In this document: piece by piece, positions 55,136 through 62,622 of the stretch
Position numbering within the stretch: the stretch's first letter is position 1
Layout: every line of letters begins with the position of its first letter
Assembly (NCBI GenBank): GCA_964371055.1
Contig: CAYJLF010000016.1
Span: 62,001-126,000, forward strand
Length of the DNA: 64,000 nt
Direction: 5' to 3'
Source: CAYJLF01 sp964371055
GTDB lineage: Bacteria > Eisenbacteria > RBG-16-71-46 > CAIMUX01
The notes under the pieces: model-generated
The model's database searches: none
Seen by the model: only the letters and a program-made list of their open reading frames with translations
What the model was told of the DNA's origin: nothing
Position numbers and translations under genes: made by a program

Positions 55136-58120
55136 ATGCAGATTCACCGAATTGGTAGACCCGGAGCCGGAATCGCCGCGGCGCTGCTCGCTCTGACCGC
55201 CTGCCTGGCACCCGGTTTCGTCCCGGCCTCCCGGGCCGGGGACCTCCATCCGGAGGTCGCGGCCCAGATGGACCGGCTCGCCCCCGGCGAGTCGATGACC
55301 GCACTCGTCGTGCTGGAGACGCAGGCTCGTATCCCGGCGATCGATCACGCCCTCAAGGTTGAACGCGCCGGGCGGGCCGAGCGCCACCGCCGGGTGATCG
55401 ATGCGCTGCGGCGCACCGCCCGGGTCACGCAGGCTCCACTCCTCGACGAACTCGAGTCGTTGCGCGCGCGAGGTGAAGTGCAGGCCTGGACGCCCTATTG
55501 GATCGCGAACATCATCCGGGTCACCGGCACGCGCGACGCGATCAGCCGGCTGGCCGCCCGAGCCGACGTCGCGGTCGTCGAGCCACGCGAGCGCGTTCGA
55601 CTGATCGATCCGGTCTGGAGCGAGACAGCGCCTGCCCCGATCCCGGGAGCGGACCGCGACGGCACACGCCCCTCCCGAACCGGCAGCCGGGGAATCGGCG
55701 TCACTCCCGGCCTGCGCGCCATCGGGGCCGACCGCGTCTGGTCCGAGCTCGGCATCAATGGCCAGGGAGCGCTGATCGGCGGCCTCGACACCGGCGTCGA
55801 CGGCAACCATCCCGCCCTCGGCAGTCGCTGGCGCGGCAACAACGGCCACGACTGGCAGGCCTGCTGGCTCGACGTGCTGGGAACCAACACCCAGTACCCG
55901 ACCGACACCGGCAGCCACGGCACGCACACGATGGGGACGATGACCGGCCTCGGTGCGGCGACCGGGGATACGATCGGCGTCGCCTGGGGCGCCCAGTGGA
56001 TCGCTGCCAACGCGATCGGCCAGGGTGCGAACGCGGACTTCGATACGGACATCATCGCCTGCTATCAGTGGTTCGCCGACCCGGACGGTGACCTCGGAAC
56101 CATCGACGACGTCCCCGACGTCGTGCAGAACTCCTGGGGAGTCTACGAAGGGCTCGACAGCGCCTACGTGGACTGCTTCGATCTCTGGTGGACCGCGATC
56201 GACAATTGCGAGGCGGCCGGCGTGGCGATCATCTTCTCCGCCGGCAACGAAGGCCCGAACCCCGGCACCCTGCGCTCGCCTTCCGATCGCGCGACGACTC
56301 CGTACAACGTCTTCAGCGTCGGCGCGGTCGACGCGACGAACTACGCCTTTCCCTATCCGATCGAGGATTTCTCCAGTCGCGGGCCGACGCTCTGTCCGGT
56401 CTCTTTCGAGCTCTTGACCAAGCCGGAGGTTTCCGCGCCGGGCGACTCGGTCTACTCCTGCACCCCGAACGGGCTCTACGGACTGAACAGCGGAACGTCC
56501 ATGGCCGGACCGCACGTCTCCGGCGTGGTCACCCTGATGCGTGCGGCCAATCCGGACATCGACGTCGATACGATCAAGGAGATCCTGCTCCAGACGTCAC
56601 GCGACGAAGGGGCGCCCGGCGAGGATAACGACTACGGCTGGGGCTGCATCGATGCCTACGAGGCGGTGCTGCTCTGCCTGGGCGGCGGCTACGGCAGCGT
56701 GGCGGGGACCGTGATCAACAACGACGGCGGCGGCATCCCGGTGCCCTTCGCGCGCATCCACCTGTTGGAGAACAATCGCGCGTTCACCGCGGATATCGAC
56801 GGGCAGTACTGGGGCCTGACGATGCCGGGCACCTACACCCTGGAGGCCTCCCACCCGTCCTTCGCCGCGGTCATGCAGCCGGGAGTCGAGGTGCTCGCCG
56901 ACCAGACCACTGTGACCGACTTCGGCCTCGAGGATGTCGCGGCACCGGTGCTCACCGACCGCTGGCATCCGCAGTGGATCGAGAACCCGGCGCTGCCGGT
57001 CCCGGTCCGGGTCGACCTGACCGACTTCAGCCCGGTCCCGACCCTGGAGATCCGGTGGCGCGTCGACGTCGGATCGTGGTCCGCCGCCACGATGAACTCG
57101 ATCGGAAACGGACGCTACGAGGGCTTCATCCCGGGACAGCCGGTCGGCTCCCGTATCGACTACTACCTCCGCGCCGTCGACGCCGCCGGCAACCAGGCGC
57201 TGGACCCACCGAACGCGCCGGCCTCGTGGTATGAAATCCCGGTCCAGCCGATCTTCTTCGCCGATGACGCGGAGACCGACCAGGGCTGGGTCCTCGTGCA
57301 GTCGGGCGACGCGACGAACGGACGTTGGGTGCGGCACGATCCCTATGGAACCCTCTGGCAGGGCATGTGGATCGAACCGGCGGACGATCACACGGCGGAA
57401 ACCGGGACGGCCTGTTTCGTCACCGGCGCCGGTTCGCCCAACGGCACCGCCGGCCAGTCGGATGTCGACAACGGCTGCGTCACGCTGACCAGTCCGACCA
57501 TCGACCTCTCCTCCGCCCTCGACCCGATCCTGACCTACTGGCGGTGGTTCGCCCTGGGAGGCCCGCAGAGCGGTTCGTTCGAGGCGAAGATCAGCAACAA
57601 CAACGGCACGAGCTGGACGACGCTCGAGACGCTGAGCGCCATGGCGAATGAGTGGACCATCGCCTCATTCGACGTGGAGGCCATCCTCCCTTTGACATCG
57701 CAGATGAAGCTGCGCTTCATCGCCTGCGATACCGCCACCGAATCGCTGGTCGAAGCGGCCGTCGATGACATCGCGTTCCGCAGCCCCGTGACGCCGGCGG
57801 CCGGCCTCGACGACGGGTCCGGCCCGGCCGTCGCGGCCGGGGAGACCCGCCTCCTGGCGAATCGCCCGAACCCGTTCGCGCGCGAGACCGAGCTTCGCTT
57901 CCGGATCGGCCTCCCCGGAGAGGTGAGCCTCGTCGTCTACGACTGCGCGGGGAGAAAGGTACGGACACTCATCAACGGTCGTCTCGACGCGGGAGAACAC
58001 GCCGTGCGCTGGGACGGTCGCGACGATGGCGGGCGACCGGCGGCCAGCGGCGTCTACTTCCATGAGCTGCGTTCGGGAGAGAGCGTGTCCGAGCGGAAGC
58101 TGCTGCTCCTGCGCGACTGA
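55136..58120 (+). CDS. Secreted subtilase, tandem paralogue 3
   Basis: The 994-residue third copy has a signal peptide (AAALLALTACLAPGFVPASRA|GD), I9-like pro-region (PYWIANIIRVTGTRDAIS), and S8 residues Asp218 (IGGLDTGVDGNH), His261 (GSHGTHTMGT), Asn371 (FSAGNEGPNPG) and Ser455 (GTSMAGPHVSG). It differs from copies 1 and 2 in the propeptide linker (longer, with a Pro-rich WSETAPAPIPGAD stretch). The C-terminal modules end NRPNPFARETELRFRI...YDCAGRKVRTLI...GVYFHELRSGESVSERKLLLLR. GGGAGG 9 nt upstream selects ATG 55136 over 55127. Only 68 nt separate it from copy 2, so they may share a transcript. A convergent hairpin at 58150 follows. Confidence 0.9.
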   Translation: MQIHRIGRPGAGIAAALLALTACLAPGFVPASRAGDLHPEVAAQMDRLAPGESMTALVVLETQARIPAIDHALKVERAGRAERHRRVIDALRRTARVTQAPLLDELESLRARGEVQAWTPYWIANIIRVTGTRDAISRLAARADVAVVEPRERVRLIDPVWSETAPAPIPGADRDGTRPSRTGSRGIGVTPGLRAIGADRVWSELGINGQGALIGGLDTGVDGNHPALGSRWRGNNGHDWQACWLDVLGTNTQYPTDTGSHGTHTMGTMTGLGAATGDTIGVAWGAQWIAANAIGQGANADFDTDIIACYQWFADPDGDLGTIDDVPDVVQNSWGVYEGLDSAYVDCFDLWWTAIDNCEAAGVAIIFSAGNEGPNPGTLRSPSDRATTPYNVFSVGAVDATNYAFPYPIEDFSSRGPTLCPVSFELLTKPEVSAPGDSVYSCTPNGLYGLNSGTSMAGPHVSGVVTLMRAANPDIDVDTIKEILLQTSRDEGAPGEDNDYGWGCIDAYEAVLLCLGGGYGSVAGTVINNDGGGIPVPFARIHLLENNRAFTADIDGQYWGLTMPGTYTLEASHPSFAAVMQPGVEVLADQTTVTDFGLEDVAAPVLTDRWHPQWIENPALPVPVRVDLTDFSPVPTLEIRWRVDVGSWSAATMNSIGNGRYEGFIPGQPVGSRIDYYLRAVDAAGNQALDPPNAPASWYEIPVQPIFFADDAETDQGWVLVQSGDATNGRWVRHDPYGTLWQGMWIEPADDHTAETGTACFVTGAGSPNGTAGQSDVDNGCVTLTSPTIDLSSALDPILTYWRWFALGGPQSGSFEAKISNNNGTSWTTLETLSAMANEWTIASFDVEAILPLTSQMKLRFIACDTATESLVEAAVDDIAFRSPVTPAAGLDDGSGPAVAAGETRLLANRPNPFARETELRFRIGLPGEVSLVVYDCAGRKVRTLINGRLDAGEHAVRWDGRDDGGRPAASGVYFHELRSGESVSERKLLLLRD

Positions 58121-58149
58121 CCCGCGTCCTCTCCCGGGATCGAGGGAAC

Positions 58150-58178
58150 GGGCCGGCCGGAGAGAATCCGGTCGGCCC
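58150..58178. terminator. Hairpin between convergent genes
   Basis: A 12-bp stem (58150-58161 with 58167-58178, one G-U pair) with a 5-nt loop lies between the third subtilase (+) and the ABC-F gene (-). There is no T-tract. Confidence 0.5.
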
Positions 58179-58206
58179 TGACCCGTCGCGGCGTCGTCGA
58201 TCCCGG

Positions 58207-60096
58207 CTAGCCCGGAAGCGAATCCAGTTCGTCCCAACGGTGGAGCGCTGCCTCCAACTCCTGATCGATCGCGGCGAGCCGTGCGTTCAGCTCCGACGCC
58301 TTCGTTCCCGCGTTCCGGTAGAACTCAGGGTCGGCCAGCGTCGCGTGGATTTCCGCCTGCTCGCGCTCGAGCCGGGTGATGCGATCGGGGAGTTCGGCCA
58401 GCTCCCGAGCCTCCTTGAACGTCAGCTTGCGCGGCCGTTCGGACACCCGCCGGGGCTTCGAGGGGGCCTTCTTCGCGGGCGCAGGTGCGCTCTCGACCGC
58501 GGCCGCGGCCTGGCGAACCCAGTCGTCGTAGCCGCCGACGTACTCCCGCACGCTCCCACCGGCGTCGACCACCAGCGTGCTGGTCACGGCGTTGTTCAAG
58601 AAGTCGCGGTCGTGGCTGACCAGGAGGAGCGTCCCTGTGTACGCGAGCAGGAGATCCTCCAGGAGATCGAGGGTGTCGGTATCGAGATCGTTGGTGGGCT
58701 CATCCATCACGAGCACGTTGCAGGGCCGGGCGAAGAGCCGGGCCAGGAGCAGCCGGTTCCGTTCTCCCCCCGAAAGGACCCGGACCGGCGTGGCCGCCCG
58801 CTCCGGGCTGAAGAGGAAATCCTGCAGATACCCCAGGACGTGGCGCGGCCGCCCGTCGATCGTCACCGTGTCGCCACCGTCCCCCACGTTCTCGCGCACG
58901 CTCCGGTCGAGGTCGAGTTCCTCGCGGAGCTGATCGAAGTAGAGAACCTCGAGGCCTCGCCCGAACCGCAGCGCCCCCTCCCGCGGTTTGAGCCCTCCGG
59001 CGAGCAGACGGAGCAGCGTGGTCTTGCCGGCGCCGTTGGGCCCGATGATCCCGACCTTGTCGCCCTGCATGACGGTGGTGGTCAGGTCGCGGATGACGGT
59101 CCTCTCGCCGTACCCGGCCGACACGCCCCGGGCCTCGACCACCAGCCGTCCCGAACTCTCCGCACCGGAGAGCTGCAGCTTCACCTGACCGGTACGCTCC
59201 CGCCGCTGCCGGCGCTCGTCGCGCATCTCCTGCAGCGCCCGCACGCGGCCTTCGTTCCGGGTCCGCCTCGCCTTGATCCCCTGACGGATCCACGCCTCTT
59301 CCTGCGCGAGCTTCCGATCGAAGGCGGCCCGACGCGTCATCTCCGCCTCGAGGAGCGCCTCGCGCCGCTCCACGAACAGGTCGTAGCCGCAACCGAAGGC
59401 ATAGAGCCGGCCGCGGTCGAGCTCGGCGACGCGGTTGGCAAGGCGGCGCGCCAGGGCGCGGTCGTGGGTCACGAACACGCTGGTCCTCACCTCATGCAGA
59501 AGAAACTCCTCGAGCCACAGGATCGTGTCGATGTCGAGCTGGTTGGTCGGCTCGTCCAGGAGGAGGATGTCGGGGGCTCCGACCAGCGCGCGAGCCAGGA
59601 GGACCCGGCGCTTGGTGCCGCCGGAGAGGACCGGGAACGCAGCCTCCGGATCGAGGGAGAGACGGGAGAGGAGACGCTCCACCTCCTGATGCACGCCCCA
59701 TCCCCCCGTGTCCTCGAGGGTCTTCTGGAGCGCCTCCATGCGGGCCAGCAGGGCATCGGTCGGAGCCTCCGCGAAGGTGTGGCTCGCGTGATGATACTCG
59801 GCGAGCGCGGTGGCGGCGGTTCCCAGGCCGGACGCCACGACCTCGAAGACGGTCCCCGTCAGGTCGGCCGGCACGTCCTGGGAGAGACGGGCCACGCGCA
59901 ATCCCGGCTGGCGCGTGACCTCCCCGGACTCGGGAAGGAGTTCCCCGGCGATGACCTGCAGGAGGGTGGACTTCCCGGCGCCGTTCCTTCCGAGAAGACA
60001 GAGGCGGTCGCCCGCCTCGATCTGCAGGCTCAGTTCCTCCAGGATCGGCGGGCCGCCGAAGGCCAGCGAGATATTGCGCAGCGTGAGCAGGGCCAA
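58207..60096 (-). CDS. uup: ABC-F ATPase, Uup-like
   Basis: The 629-residue protein has two ABC domains on one chain and no membrane helices, the ABC-F layout. Walker A motifs are GRNGAGKST and GPNGAGKTT; signatures are LSGGTKRRVLLARAL and LSGGERNRLLLARLF; Walker B regions are ILLLDEPTNQLD and VLVMDEPTNDLD. A Lys/Arg-rich C-terminal coiled coil of ~75 residues (PRKLTFKEARELAELPDRI...) is typical of Uup. ABC-F proteins act on ribosomes or DNA structures, not transport. TTG 60096 gives the family start ALLTLRNISLAFGG with GGAGA upstream; the frame is open to 60204. It is divergent from the S41 operon. Confidence 0.85.
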   Translation of the reverse strand: MALLTLRNISLAFGGPPILEELSLQIEAGDRLCLLGRNGAGKSTLLQVIAGELLPESGEVTRQPGLRVARLSQDVPADLTGTVFEVVASGLGTAATALAEYHHASHTFAEAPTDALLARMEALQKTLEDTGGWGVHQEVERLLSRLSLDPEAAFPVLSGGTKRRVLLARALVGAPDILLLDEPTNQLDIDTILWLEEFLLHEVRTSVFVTHDRALARRLANRVAELDRGRLYAFGCGYDLFVERREALLEAEMTRRAAFDRKLAQEEAWIRQGIKARRTRNEGRVRALQEMRDERRQRRERTGQVKLQLSGAESSGRLVVEARGVSAGYGERTVIRDLTTTVMQGDKVGIIGPNGAGKTTLLRLLAGGLKPREGALRFGRGLEVLYFDQLREELDLDRSVRENVGDGGDTVTIDGRPRHVLGYLQDFLFSPERAATPVRVLSGGERNRLLLARLFARPCNVLVMDEPTNDLDTDTLDLLEDLLLAYTGTLLLVSHDRDFLNNAVTSTLVVDAGGSVREYVGGYDDWVRQAAAAVESAPAPAKKAPSKPRRVSERPRKLTFKEARELAELPDRITRLEREQAEIHATLADPEFYRNAGTKASELNARLAAIDQELEAALHRWDELDSLPG

Positions 60097-60262
60097 AGGC
60101 TCTCCGGTTCCTTTTTCCGGGGGGAACAGGCGCGGCGGTATGCCGCGAGAAGGGGAAGGGTAGCAGAAGGTCAGCTTCCGGGAGCCAATCCATCGCCCGG
60201 CCACCCGACTCGGGCCGGCTCAACCTTCGTCGGCTCATTTTCCCTGCAACCCGGCAGCCTGA

Positions 60263-60299
60263 ATGCTAGTAATCTAGCACATGGTTGTTTTCCTAGCAT
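60263..60299 (+). promoter_or_regulatory. Candidate BlaI/MecI-type operator
   Basis: TGCTAG-TAAT-CTAGCA (60264-60279) is a perfect 6-bp inverted repeat, followed by a third half-site CTAGCAT at 60293-60299 that mirrors ATGCTAG at 60263. It lies 80-116 nt before the S41 gene of an operon that also encodes a BlaI-type repressor. Binding is inferred. Confidence 0.45.
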
Positions 60300-60378
60300 A
60301 TCGGGTCCGTCCGGCTGTCCCTCGGCCCGGCGGCCCCTCTCGCCTCCCATCTTATTCCCGGGAAAGGAGCGGGCCACG

Positions 60379-62178
60379 ATGAACCGCCTGATCCCCCTGC
60401 TGGTCGGGTGCGGCCTGCTGGTCGCCGGCAGCGTCGCGGGTGGCGCGGAGTCCGGGGATCCGCGCGACCCCGAGCTGAACTTCGAGTACGTCTGGAGATC
60501 GATGGATCGGACCTATGCCCAGTTCGGCCTGAAGCACGTCGATTGGGATGCCCTCTACCGGGTCTACCGACCGCAGATCACGCCGCAGACCACGGACGAG
60601 GAGTTGTGGGACACCCTGCTCACCCTGCTGCGGCACCTGAACGATGAGCACGTCTGCCTGGCCGACGGTAAGCGCCGCATCTGCGCCGGCCGTTCCGAGG
60701 AGCTGGAGGGGAACGACTTCTCCCTGGAGCTGGTGAAGTCGAAGTACCTGCGGGGCGCCTCCACGCCGGCCTTGGAGGGCAAGTTCACCTCCGGTTGGCT
60801 GACGGAGAAGATCGCCTACCTGCACATCGGCGACTTCAAGGAGGAAGACCTCCCGACCGCTGGAGCGATCGACACCTTCCTGAACGAGCACGCCTGGGCT
60901 TCCGCAATCATCGTCGACGTGCGCGACAACCCCGGCGGCACCAGTCGGGCCGCCAACCTGGTGGCGAATCGATTCGCCGACCGCAAGCGGCAATACATGC
61001 GCGTGCAGACCCGCTATGGCCCGCGACACGACGACCTGGGTTCGATGGACTTCCGCCATGTCGAGCCGGACGGCCCGATCCAGTTCACGCGTCCCACGGT
61101 ACTCCTGGCGAACCGGCGCAGCGCGAGCGCCGCCGACGGCTTCGTGCTGGCCATGCGCGTCCTGCCGCATGTCACCGTGGTGGGAGACCTGACCGAGGGG
61201 GCCCTCGCCGCGCAGTTCCCCGACCGGATGCCCAACGGCTGGGTGCTGTGGGTGGCCTTCAAGCTGGCCACCGACCACAGCGGTTTCTGCTATGACGGGC
61301 TCGGAGTACCACCCGACCTCCGCATCCGGAACGCGCCCGCGGACATCGCCGCCGGTACCGACCGGGTGCTGGAATTCGCGCAGACGGTGCTGGAACGAGG
61401 CGCCCCCGCGCCGCAGGACGAGGCCGCCAGCCTGGCGGACCTGCGGACGTCTTTGGTGGATACGTATGTGCGCACCGTCGACGAACAGAACCTCGCGGCC
61501 GCCGTCGAAGATCTCAACCGGGCGCGCGTGGCCGGGAGCAAGGCGAACTTCTTCAGCGCCGACGAGGCCATGCAGCAGGCCGGGCAGTACCTGGGACAAG
61601 AGCGGTACCCGGAGGCGATCGGCCTGTTGCGGGCGTGCCGCGAGGAGTTCCCGCAGTTCGCCAGCACCTACGGGATGCTCGCTCGGGCCTACCTGGGCTC
61701 CGGGGAGATCGCGGCCGCCGAAGCCACCCTGAGAGAGAGCGAGTCGGTCGAAGCGATGTTTCCCTGGGAGCCGCCGCAGATCGAGCGGGCGCGCACCGCG
61801 GTCCAGATCGCGAGACGGGGATCCGCCGCCGACAGCATCGGACAGGCGCTCGCCGTCGGGGGCATCCCGGCCGCGGAGAAGACGTTCCAGGCGATGCTGC
61901 CCCGTCGGGACACGGGACCAGTGTTCGACGAGAACGGCTTCAACAACCTCGGATACAGCCTGCTGCAGGAAAGCAACTTCGAGGCCGCTGTCTACGTCTT
62001 CGAAATGAACGCCCGACTCCACCCCGGCTCCTGGAATGTCCATGACAGCCTGGGCGAGGCGCTGGTGCGGGCCGGTCAGACGGAGCGCGCGGTCGAGAGC
62101 TTCCGCCGGTCGCTCGAGCTGAATCCGCACAACGCGAACGGACGCAAGATGCTGCAACAACTGCAAGCGGTACGGTAG
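60379..62178 (+). CDS. S41-family peptidase with C-terminal TPR region
   Basis: The 599-residue protein has an exported N-terminus (MNRLIPLLVGCGLLVAGSVA; an early LVGC could be a lipobox, but its hydrophobic part is short). The S41 (C-terminal processing/tricorn-like) peptidase domain spans ~30-350: HVDWDALYRVYRP, LLRHLNDEHVCLAD, IAYLHIGDF, VDVRDNPGGTSRAANLVANR and NRRSASAADGF (residues 245-255), which holds the probable nucleophile Ser. Residues ~400-599 are TPR-like repeats (ALVRAGQTERAVESFRRSLELNPHNANG). The BlaI gene follows by 52 nt, so the operon is S41-BlaI-M56. AAAGGAG precedes ATG 60379. A role in cell-envelope proteolysis is inferred. Confidence 0.82.
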   Translation: MNRLIPLLVGCGLLVAGSVAGGAESGDPRDPELNFEYVWRSMDRTYAQFGLKHVDWDALYRVYRPQITPQTTDEELWDTLLTLLRHLNDEHVCLADGKRRICAGRSEELEGNDFSLELVKSKYLRGASTPALEGKFTSGWLTEKIAYLHIGDFKEEDLPTAGAIDTFLNEHAWASAIIVDVRDNPGGTSRAANLVANRFADRKRQYMRVQTRYGPRHDDLGSMDFRHVEPDGPIQFTRPTVLLANRRSASAADGFVLAMRVLPHVTVVGDLTEGALAAQFPDRMPNGWVLWVAFKLATDHSGFCYDGLGVPPDLRIRNAPADIAAGTDRVLEFAQTVLERGAPAPQDEAASLADLRTSLVDTYVRTVDEQNLAAAVEDLNRARVAGSKANFFSADEAMQQAGQYLGQERYPEAIGLLRACREEFPQFASTYGMLARAYLGSGEIAAAEATLRESESVEAMFPWEPPQIERARTAVQIARRGSAADSIGQALAVGGIPAAEKTFQAMLPRRDTGPVFDENGFNNLGYSLLQESNFEAAVYVFEMNARLHPGSWNVHDSLGEALVRAGQTERAVESFRRSLELNPHNANGRKMLQQLQAVR

Positions 62179-62230
62179 TCATCGAGGGGGGCCGTCCCGA
62201 GACCGGGGCGACCACGGGAGGACGAAGATC

Positions 62231-62620
62231 ATGGCAGGTGATCCGCATGCAGGCCTCAGCCGTCGCGAACGGCAGATCATGGACATCGTCTACCGGCTCG
62301 GGCGGGCCACGGCGCAGGAAGTCCGGGACAACCTCGAGGACCCGCCCAGCTACTCGGCGGTTCGGGCCCACCTGAAGGTCCTGGAGGAGAAGCAGCACCT
62401 GCGCCACCGGTGGGACGGCCCGCGCCACGTCTTCGAACCGGTCGTCTCGCGGGAGCGTGCGCGCCGTTCGGCGCTGAGGAGTCTCCTGCGCAACTTCTTC
62501 GACGACTCCTACGAAGAGATGATCGCGACCTTGCTCGAGAACTCGGGTCAGGACCTGTCGGACGCCGAACGGAAGAAGCTGGCCCGCATGATCGAGCAGG
62601 CCCGCCAGGAGGGACGGTAG
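62231..62620 (+). CDS. BlaI/MecI/CopY-family transcriptional repressor
   Basis: The 129-residue protein has a winged helix-turn-helix typical of BlaI/MecI: LSRRERQIMDIVYRLGRATA, EVRDNLEDPPSYSAVRAHLK and VLEEKQHLRHRWDGPRHVF. A C-terminal helical dimer region follows (FFDDSYEEMIATLLENSGQD and RKKLARMIEQARQEG). Family members dimerise on dyad operators and are inactivated by a partner M56 metalloprotease, which is the next gene (2 nt gap). GGGAGG lies 9 nt before the ATG. It probably represses the S41 operon through the dyad at 60263-60299. Confidence 0.9.
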   Translation: MAGDPHAGLSRRERQIMDIVYRLGRATAQEVRDNLEDPPSYSAVRAHLKVLEEKQHLRHRWDGPRHVFEPVVSRERARRSALRSLLRNFFDDSYEEMIATLLENSGQDLSDAERKKLARMIEQARQEGR

Positions 62621-62622
62621 GC

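Noticed and set aside
51987..55304. Long minus-strand frame across subtilase 2
   Set aside because: It is a shadow of an intact, domain-rich plus-strand protease; no minus-strand start or motif is convincing.
58240..60378. Plus-strand extension of the S41 frame back to 58240
   Set aside because: It is antisense to the ABC-F gene; the S41 gene starts at 60379 with a ribosome site and signal peptide.
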